Source: an uncultured Eubacteriales bacterium
Lineage (GTDB): Bacteria; Bacillota; Clostridia; Oscillospirales; CAG-272
DNA: 10,156 nucleotides
Direction of reading: 5' to 3'
NCBI GenBank assembly: GCA_905201895.1
Contig: CAJKPX010000076.1
Span: 1 to 10,156 of the forward strand
Below the pieces are notes generated by a model. That model was not told the DNA's origin and searched no databases. It saw only the letters and a program-made list of their open reading frames with translations. Position 1 is the stretch's first letter, and each line of letters begins with the position of its first letter. This document shows positions 5,779 to 10,156 of the stretch, piece after piece. The position numbers and the translations under genes are program-made.

Positions 5779-6510
5779 TTACTGCGCATTGAGATAGGCG
5801 GCGGCAGCGTTGTCGTCATTGGTGAGAAACACGTCCACGTCACGCACCGAGCAGAGGCGGTGGACCGAGGATCTGCCGAGCTTGGTGGCATCAAGCAGAA
5901 GGACCGAGCGGTTGGCGGCTCGCATCATGAGTCCACGCAGCTTGTTTTCCTCCTCGGAGGGGTCGGACACAAAGCCGTTTTGGTCAACTCCGTAAGACGA
6001 GAAAAAGGCAACGTCCACCCTGATCCGCTCGAGCACCTCCTCGGTGTAAGCACCGCTCATCACGGGCATGCCGCGCAGAGCCTTGCCGCCGAGCACGTAG
6101 ACCGAGAGCCCTTTTTCGATTGCGTGGAGCGCGGTTTCGAGGTTGTTGGTAAAGAGTGTGATATTTTGCTTTGCGGCGAGGTAATCAACCAAATAAAAAC
6201 AGGTGGTGGAGCTGTCGAGGAGCACCGAGGCGCCGTCACTCACCAGAGCCACTGCCTTTTGCGCGAGCTCTCGCTTGAGTGTACGTGCCATATCGCGGCG
6301 CATGTGGATGGGAGGTGCGATTTTTTCTGTGCCGCAGAGCTTCACGCCGCCGTGAAATCGCTCCACGTAGCCAAGCATGACGAGACGCTGCAGGTCGCGG
6401 CGGATCGACGAGGCGCTGATATAAAGTCTTGCCGAAAGATCGTCCACCTTAGCGTATCCCTGCTTTTTCAGGAGTGCAATGATCTCCTCCTGCCGTTTGG
6501 AAAGCTTCAT
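5779..6510 (-). CDS. DeoR-family transcriptional regulator of sugar-phosphate catabolism
   Basis: A 243-residue DeoR-family repressor of usual length. The N-terminal winged helix-turn-helix covers about residues 5-57: KRQEEIIALL, then VDDLSARLYISASSIRRDLQ (22-41), then GYVERFHGGVKL. The C-terminal DeoR sensor domain has the sugar-phosphate loop DSSTT (99-103), TNNLE (121-125) and the DATK motif (207-210). Such regulators normally repress a neighbouring sugar operon until a phosphorylated intermediate binds. The start at 6510 is chosen for AGGAGGG upstream and for the match to the family N-terminus; the longer in-frame extension to 6684 crosses the promoter. It diverges from the araD-type operon and very likely regulates it, and itself, through the sites at 6589-6643. 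Confidence 0.92.
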   Translation of the reverse strand: MKLSKRQEEIIALLKKQGYAKVDDLSARLYISASSIRRDLQRLVMLGYVERFHGGVKLCGTEKIAPPIHMRRDMARTLKRELAQKAVALVSDGASVLLDSSTTCFYLVDYLAAKQNITLFTNNLETALHAIEKGLSVYVLGGKALRGMPVMSGAYTEEVLERIRVDVAFFSSYGVDQNGFVSDPSEEENKLRGLMMRAANRSVLLLDATKLGRSSVHRLCSVRDVDVFLTNDDNAAAAYLNAQ

Positions 6511-6574
6511 AGCCCCCTCCTTCCCGCATTTTTGCGCGTTTGATTTGCGCATTTGCCTATTTGCGCGCCGCACC

Positions 6575-6603
6575 TTTTCATATTCGTGCGAAAATGATAT
6601 AAT
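6575..6603 (+). promoter_or_regulatory. Promoter of the epimerase operon
   Basis: TTTTCA (6575-6580) and TATAAT (6598-6603) are 17 bases apart. The -35 box is weak (4 of 6), fitting a promoter controlled by a regulator. The -10 box overlaps by one base the left inverted site CGAAAATGAT (6589-6598). The leader is about 50 bases and contains the right site. Confidence 0.65.
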
Positions 6604-6643
6604 TATTGTAACACAAATTCTCCGTGTTGTCAAATCATTTTCG
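6589..6643. promoter_or_regulatory. Candidate operator pair for the DeoR-family regulator
   Basis: CGAAAATGAT (6589-6598) and ATCATTTTCG (6634-6643) are perfect 10-bp inverted copies 45 bases apart centre to centre. They bracket the -10 of the rightward promoter and the whole divergent deoR promoter. A shorter inverted pair, AACAC (6610-6614) and GTGTT (6624-6628), lies between. DeoR-family operators often carry TTTCG/CGAAA-type repeats, which these contain. Assignment to this regulator is inference. Confidence 0.6.
6605..6633 (-). promoter_or_regulatory. Promoter of the deoR-type regulator gene
   Basis: On the minus strand TTGACA (6633-6628) and TACAAT (6610-6605) are spaced by 17 bases, a near-consensus SigA promoter. 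It overlaps head-to-head with the rightward promoter at 6575-6603, so the two cannot easily be occupied together. The leader to the ATG at 6510 is about 88 bases. Confidence 0.8.
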
Positions 6644-6660
6644 TCAAAAGGAGTAAGAGT

Positions 6661-7353
6661 ATGCTGGAAGAATTGAAAAAACATGTTCTGGAGGCAAATC
6701 TGTGCCTGCCGCGCTATGGTCTTGTGGAGCTGACCTGGGGCAACGTCTCGGCGATCGACGAGAGCCGCCGTTACGTTGCGATCAAGCCCTCAGGCGTGGA
6801 ATACGGGCAGATGACAGCCGACGATATCGTGATCGTTGATATGGATGGCAAGATTGTGGACGGCGACAAAAATCCCTCCTCCGATCTGCAAACGCATCTT
6901 GAGCTTTACCGCGCCTTTCCAACGCTTGGCGGCGTGGTGCACACGCACTCCAAATTTGCAACCGTGTTTGCCCAGGCAAAGCGCCCCGTTACGGCATACG
7001 GTACCACCCATGCCGATTATTTCTACGGTAACATTCCCGTCACGCGTGAGCTGACGCGCGAGGAGATTGAGAGCGAATACGAGCGCAACACGGGTCGCGT
7101 GATCGTGGAAACCTACGCCGCACTTGATCCCGATGCGCTCCCTGCCGTGCTGGTTGCCTCTCACGGGCTTTTTGCATGGGGGAAGACTCCCGAAAAGGCT
7201 GTGGAAAACGCCTTTGTGGCAGAAAAGAGCGCCGAAATGGCGTATATGACCGAAACGCTTGCAAATCCCGGGCGCGTGCAGCAGTATCTGCTTGACAAGC
7301 ACTACTACCGCAAGCACGGACCCAACGCATATTACGGACAAAAGAAATCGTAA
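6661..7353 (+). CDS. araD: L-ribulose-5-phosphate 4-epimerase (AraD/UlaF/SgbE type)
   Basis: This 230-residue class II aldolase-family enzyme interconverts L-ribulose-5-phosphate and D-xylulose-5-phosphate by retro-aldol cleavage on a bound divalent metal. Conserved pieces are TWGNVS (25-30), KPSG (42-45), SSD (73-75), HTH with metal ligands His94 and His96, ASHG with His168, Asp119 in THADYFYG, and the C-terminal NAYYGQ (222-227) whose tyrosine acts in catalysis in the E. coli enzyme. Length matches AraD, UlaF and SgbE (about 230). AAAGGAG stands 7 bases before the ATG. First gene of the operon with the AraM-like and 3-epimerase genes. The araD/ulaF distinction cannot be made from sequence; the partner 3-epimerase favours an ascorbate or xylulose-type route over arabinose. 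Confidence 0.93.
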   Translation: MLEELKKHVLEANLCLPRYGLVELTWGNVSAIDESRRYVAIKPSGVEYGQMTADDIVIVDMDGKIVDGDKNPSSDLQTHLELYRAFPTLGGVVHTHSKFATVFAQAKRPVTAYGTTHADYFYGNIPVTRELTREEIESEYERNTGRVIVETYAALDPDALPAVLVASHGLFAWGKTPEKAVENAFVAEKSAEMAYMTETLANPGRVQQYLLDKHYYRKHGPNAYYGQKKS

Positions 7354-7366
7354 GGAGGAAACAGAC

Positions 7367-8728
7367 ATGTCTTTTTCAACCCACACGCCGCAGCAGCTCA
7401 TCAGTGAGGTGATCGAGTGTACCTGCGGTAGAACGCACAAAGCAGACGGACTCAAGCAGATTCACGTCGGACGCGGCGTGCTGCCCCGCGTGGTCACGGT
7501 TCTGCGTGAGTTGGGGATCGAAAAGCCCTTTCTCCTCACCGATCGCAACGAATACCGTGCCGCAGGCGAGCGCGTGGAGACCCTGCTCCGTGAGGCGGGA
7601 ATCGCGTATACTCTTCATATCATCCCCTATGCCGAGGACAAGCGTATTCCGCCCGACGAATTCGCAGTTGGCAGCGCAACGCTCAATTTTGACGTTTCCT
7701 GCGACGGCATCCTCTGCGTGGGGAGCGGCGTGATGAACGATATCGCCAAGATTCTTTCCTCCGTTTCGGGGCGTCCCTCGATTGTGGTCGCAACCGCGCC
7801 CTCGATGGACGGCTATGCATCCGATACCTCTGCGATGGAGGTTAACCACGTCAAATCCTCGCTCAAGGAGGTCATTCCCACCGCGCTGGTCTGTGACGTT
7901 GACGTTATGGCTCAGGCGCCGATGCGCATGCTCTGGGCAGGACTTGGCGATATGCTCGGAAAATTCTCGGCGCTCCGCGAGTGGCAGCTTGCCACCATGC
8001 TCAACAATGAGCATTACTGCGCCGAGACGGCAGAGCTGGTCAAAAATTCGCTTGCCAAGATTGTGAGCGGTGCAGATGGCGTTCCCTCGCGTGATCCCGA
8101 CAGCGTGGAGCAGATCACAAACGGACTGCTTCTCTCGGGCATTGCGATGGCATACACCGGTCAGTCGCGCCCCGCCTCCGGACTCGATCATTATTTCTCG
8201 CATTGTTGGGAAATGATGGCGCTCGAGCGCGGAGAGGAGAGCGATCTGCACGGCATTCAGGTCGGCGTTGGCGTTTTGCTCACGCTTCGTATCTACGAGC
8301 ATCTGCGTGAGCTGCATCCCACGATGGAGGGGGTGCACGCCGCAATTGCATCGTTTGACCCTGCCGCATGGGAGGCAAACCTGCGCCGTGTGCTCGGTTC
8401 GATTGCTGATGACATGGTCGAGATGGAGCGTACCGCACAGAAGAATGAGCCGACAGGCAGACTCCGCCGTGCGCAAATAGCGATCGAGAATTGGGATCGC
8501 GTCCTCTACATTGCCGAGCACGATGCTCCCACCGCAGATGAGCTCGAGGCGCTGATGAAGCGCATCGGTATGCCCACGCGCCCCTGTGAAATCGGAATTT
8601 CGGATCAGGACGTGATCGACGCGTTCGTTTGCTCGCGTGACGTGCGCAACAAATTCCAGCTCAGCTCGATGATCTGGGATATCGGATGCATGGACGAGGT
8701 TGCCGAGTGGCTGAGAGGAATTCTGTGA
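7367..8728 (+). CDS. AraM-like sn-glycerol-1-phosphate dehydrogenase family enzyme
   Basis: A 453-residue member of the iron-containing alcohol dehydrogenase/glycerol-1-phosphate dehydrogenase superfamily, closest in pattern to B. subtilis AraM (EgsA), which reduces dihydroxyacetone phosphate to sn-glycerol-1-phosphate. The nucleotide-binding GSGVMND is at 119-125, then VVATAPSMDGYASDTSAM (140-157). Likely metal ligands are Asp195 (GLGDMLGK), His275 (SGLDHYFSHCWE) and His295 (LHGIQVGVG). It is longer than AraM (about 390-400), mainly through a longer C-terminal helical region. GGAGG lies before the ATG, and the stop overlaps the 3-epimerase ATG (TGATG). As in the B. subtilis arabinose operon, the gene follows araD. 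Here it may act on a pentitol or ketose phosphate of the pathway; that is inference. Confidence 0.88.
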   Translation: MSFSTHTPQQLISEVIECTCGRTHKADGLKQIHVGRGVLPRVVTVLRELGIEKPFLLTDRNEYRAAGERVETLLREAGIAYTLHIIPYAEDKRIPPDEFAVGSATLNFDVSCDGILCVGSGVMNDIAKILSSVSGRPSIVVATAPSMDGYASDTSAMEVNHVKSSLKEVIPTALVCDVDVMAQAPMRMLWAGLGDMLGKFSALREWQLATMLNNEHYCAETAELVKNSLAKIVSGADGVPSRDPDSVEQITNGLLLSGIAMAYTGQSRPASGLDHYFSHCWEMMALERGEESDLHGIQVGVGVLLTLRIYEHLRELHPTMEGVHAAIASFDPAAWEANLRRVLGSIADDMVEMERTAQKNEPTGRLRRAQIAIENWDRVLYIAEHDAPTADELEALMKRIGMPTRPCEIGISDQDVIDAFVCSRDVRNKFQLSSMIWDIGCMDEVAEWLRGIL

Positions 8729-9576
8729 TGAAACAAAACTACGCACTCGGACTTTACGAAAAAGCAATGCCCGATTTTGAGCTTTCGCGCAAGCTTGCAA
8801 CCGCACGCGAGTCGGGCTTTGACTATATGGAAATCTCGATCGACGAGACCGACAAAAAGCAGGCGCGTCTGACGATGCCGCGCGAGGAGCTCGCTGCCGT
8901 TCGCCGCGCGATTGCCGACGAGGGACTGCCGATCCGCACGATGTGCCTCAGCGGTCACCGCCGCTATCCCTTCGGCTCGCACGACCCTGCTGTCCGCGCC
9001 CGTGCGATGGAGATTATGAAGCGCGCGATCGACCTCTCGAGCGAGATCGGTGTTCGTATCATTCAGCTCGCGGGCTATGACGTTTACTACGAGCAGGGCG
9101 ATGCCGACACCGAGCGCTATTTTGCTGAGAACCTTGCACACGCGGTCGAGCTTGCCGCATCGAGCGGTGTTCTGCTCGGATTTGAGACGATGGAAACGCC
9201 CTTCCTTGACACGGTGGAGAAGGGCATGCGCTACGTGCGTGCGATCAACTCGCCCTATCTCGGGATGTATCCCGATATCGGAAATCTGAAAAACGCCGCG
9301 GTGATCTACGGCACCTCCGTGGCAGACGATCTGCGTCTCGGTCGCGGTCACACCCTCGCGGCACACCTCAAGGAGACAAAGCCGGGACTCTACCGTGACA
9401 TGCTGTTCGGTCAGTCCGACGGTCACACCGAGTACGAATCCTGCCTCTGCGAGCTGATTTCGCAAGGCGTGCGTATCTTTACGGGCGAATTCTGGTACCA
9501 CGACGGCGAGGACTACCAAACCAATATCGCCAACGCCTCACGCTTCCTTCGCACCAAGATCGAAGCCGCATTTTGA
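8728..9576 (+). CDS. L-ribulose-5-phosphate 3-epimerase (UlaE/SgbU type)
   Basis: A 282-residue TIM-barrel (xylose isomerase/AP endonuclease 2 fold) epimerase converting L-xylulose-5-phosphate to L-ribulose-5-phosphate. Recognisable blocks are LGLYEKAMP (7-15), FDYMEISIDE (31-40), MCLSGHRRYPFGS (72-84), IQLAGYDVYYE (112-122), GFETMETPF (151-159), YPDIGN (181-186), AAHLKET (211-217) and FTGEFWY (251-257). The metal/catalytic residues expected from UlaE are Glu153, Asp183, His213 and Glu254, all present. Length matches UlaE and SgbU (about 284). Its ATG overlaps the preceding stop by one base, with AGAGGAA upstream, so translation is coupled. Its product is the substrate of the 4-epimerase at the head of the operon. 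Last gene before a repeat region. Confidence 0.94.
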   Translation: MKQNYALGLYEKAMPDFELSRKLATARESGFDYMEISIDETDKKQARLTMPREELAAVRRAIADEGLPIRTMCLSGHRRYPFGSHDPAVRARAMEIMKRAIDLSSEIGVRIIQLAGYDVYYEQGDADTERYFAENLAHAVELAASSGVLLGFETMETPFLDTVEKGMRYVRAINSPYLGMYPDIGNLKNAAVIYGTSVADDLRLGRGHTLAAHLKETKPGLYRDMLFGQSDGHTEYESCLCELISQGVRIFTGEFWYHDGEDYQTNIANASRFLRTKIEAAF

Positions 9577-9596
9577 GAATAGATGTTTAGCGTTAG

Positions 9597-9644
9597 CAGG
9601 GGGAGGGAGCGGAACTTTTGAAAAAGTTCCGCTCTCTCCCCCTG
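9597..9644 (+). repeat. Hairpin copy of the dispersed repeat, behind the epimerase operon
   Basis: Arms 9597-9619 and 9621-9644 are reverse complements with one mismatch, purine-rich on the left and pyrimidine-rich on the right, with the shared GAACTTTT/AAAAAGTTC core also present in the palindrome at 920-967. It starts 20 bases after the stop codon and is followed by CCCCCTGTACCCCCACCC, not by a T-run. It may slow or end transcription of the operon, but it is first of all a repeat copy. Confidence 0.8.
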
Positions 9645-9745
9645 TACCCCCACCCTCACCTCAAAACCTTCCAAAGTTGGTTTATGGTGTCGAGGTGGAG
9701 CTTTATAGCTCAAGATATAGGTGCTGCCGTATGTGTCGCGATATC
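9620..9745 (+). repeat. Left arm of long diverged inverted repeat
   Basis: Shares blocks in order with the reverse complement of 9991-10110: GAAAAAGT, a C-rich run, CTCAAAAC, GTTGGT, GGTGTC, GGAGC, AGCTCAAG, AGGT and CTGCCG, separated by small gaps and substitutions. This is a homologous but diverged copy, in opposite orientation. Confidence 0.7.
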
Positions 9746-9846
9746 AAGCACCTGTGCTTGAGTGGGGGGGCAACGAAAAGTTGCGATGGTGTCATCCAAG
9801 ACCCTGACGGAACTGCTGTGGAAAATGCAAAGATAACCGTTAGATT

Positions 9847-9983
9847 TTGCCTCTGTCACCCTCCACGGGTCATTCTGAGCGTGCGTTAGTCGCGAAGAAT
9901 CTTGATACTATTTTGAAAAAAGTTAGAAGATTCTTCACACGCTTGCGCGGTTCAGAATGACCCGTGGAGGGTGACAGAGGCAA
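9847..9983. mobile_element. MITE-like inverted-repeat element
   Basis: Positions 9847-9878 and 9952-9983 are perfect 32-bp inverted copies (TTGCCTCTGTCACCCTCC at the outer end, GGGTCATTCTGA at the inner end). Inside, GAAGAATCTT (9894-9903) is inverted at 9927-9936, so most of the 137 bases can fold into one long hairpin. The motif order TCATTCTGAG...GAAGAATCTT resembles short dispersed repeats present in many bacterial genomes. No transposase or open frame is inside, so it would depend on enzymes encoded elsewhere. Terminal target duplications were not clearly seen. Confidence 0.65.
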
Positions 9984-9990
9984 GGTGTAA

Positions 9991-10110
9991 CGATGATCTG
10001 GCAAAATCGGCAGTACCTGCACCTTGAGCTCCAAGGCTCCCCTTGACACCTTTACCAACCTTCGGGAAAGTTTTGAGGGGATGGGGGACGGGGGAAGGGA
10101 CACTTTTTCA
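9991..10110 (-). repeat. Right arm of long diverged inverted repeat
   Basis: Read on the minus strand it begins GAAAAAGTG, has a C-rich run, CCTCAAAACTTTCCC, GGTTGGTAAAGGTGTC, GGAGCCTTGGAGCTCAAG and GGTACTGCCG, parallel to 9620-9745. The outer section (10053-10110) also matches the C-rich repeat family at the window start. The hairpin present at the outer end of the left arm is not evident here. Confidence 0.7.
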
Positions 10111-10156
10111 GATAGGCTTCATTAACGTAACAAGAAAAACGTATGCAAAAGTTTTT

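Larger units (their letters stand above)
9577..10156. other. Gene-free repeat region
   Basis: No convincing coding sequence was found in these 580 bases. The open frames present are short, lack ribosome binding sites and cross repeat arms. The region is built from nested inverted structures: the hairpin at 9597-9644, two diverged inverted arms (9620-9745 and 9991-10110) and a central element with perfect 32-bp inverted ends (9847-9983). About 9746-9846 and 10111-10156 show nothing recognisable apart from a small hairpin (CAAGCAC/GTGCTTG, 9746-9762). Confidence 0.75.

Noticed and set aside
5728..6543. 271-residue plus-strand open frame opposite the DeoR-type regulator
   Set aside because: It starts within the promoter of the kinase operon and overlaps the whole regulator gene; no recognisable protein features.
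7376..8806. 476-residue minus-strand open frame opposite the AraM-like gene
   Set aside because: Shadow of a gene with clear family motifs in a coupled operon; no operon logic or promoter on the minus strand.
8605..9519. 304-residue minus-strand open frame opposite the 3-epimerase
   Set aside because: Antisense to a full-length UlaE-type gene with all catalytic residues; no independent support.
9677..9889. 70-residue open frame in the repeat region
   Set aside because: It crosses one inverted arm and enters the MITE-like end, and has no ribosome binding site or protein pattern.
9597..10110. CRISPR array
   Set aside because: The repeats are inverted, diverged and irregularly spaced, with no regular spacer units and no cas genes.

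Overview
The window looks like part of the chromosome of an uncultured, gut-type Clostridia (Firmicutes/Bacillota) bacterium. The evidence is moderately high GC with GC-rich codon third positions, AGGAG-type ribosome binding sites, SigA-type promoters with 17-base spacers, a lipoprotein with a short lipobox signal, and the Bacillota-style content (archaeal-type Asd, THUMP RNA methyltransferase, AraM-like dehydrogenase). The species cannot be named from the sequence.

Layout. 1-103 holds a fragment of a C-rich dispersed repeat. 104-819 is a self-contained unit: consensus promoter, a small lipoprotein of unknown function, and a strong intrinsic terminator. 846-967 is a second copy of the repeat, containing a 48-bp perfect palindrome. 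It sits just behind asd, which runs leftward (980-2056). asd and a THUMP-domain RNA methyltransferase gene (2237-3400) diverge from back-to-back promoters at 2118-2182. The methyltransferase is followed closely by a GNAT acetyltransferase (3408-3947), then by a decayed second GNAT (3944 to about 4125) that appears fused out of frame to the tail of another gene, ending in a hairpin terminator (4197-4240).

4248-5733 is a compact leftward three-gene operon with its own promoter: an HPr-kinase-like P-loop protein, a PqqD-like protein and an S24/S26 serine peptidase with a Ser/His (archaeal/ER-type) signature. This combination is known from RiPP (peptide modification) settings, but no precursor, cyclase or radical SAM enzyme is visible here. 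It is the least explained system in the window.

5779-9576 is a sugar-phosphate catabolic locus. A leftward DeoR-family regulator diverges from a rightward operon encoding an L-ribulose-5-phosphate 4-epimerase (AraD/UlaF type), an AraM/glycerol-1-phosphate dehydrogenase-like enzyme and an L-ribulose-5-phosphate 3-epimerase (UlaE/SgbU type). The two epimerases would carry L-xylulose-5-P through L-ribulose-5-P to D-xylulose-5-P. The divergent promoters are bracketed by two perfectly inverted 10-bp sites, a good candidate for the DeoR operator. No kinase, isomerase or transporter for the pathway is in the window.

9577-10156 has no convincing gene. It is a nested repeat region: a hairpin copy of the dispersed repeat, two diverged inverted arms (about 9620-9745 and 9991-10110), and between them a MITE-like element with perfect 32-bp inverted ends (9847-9983).
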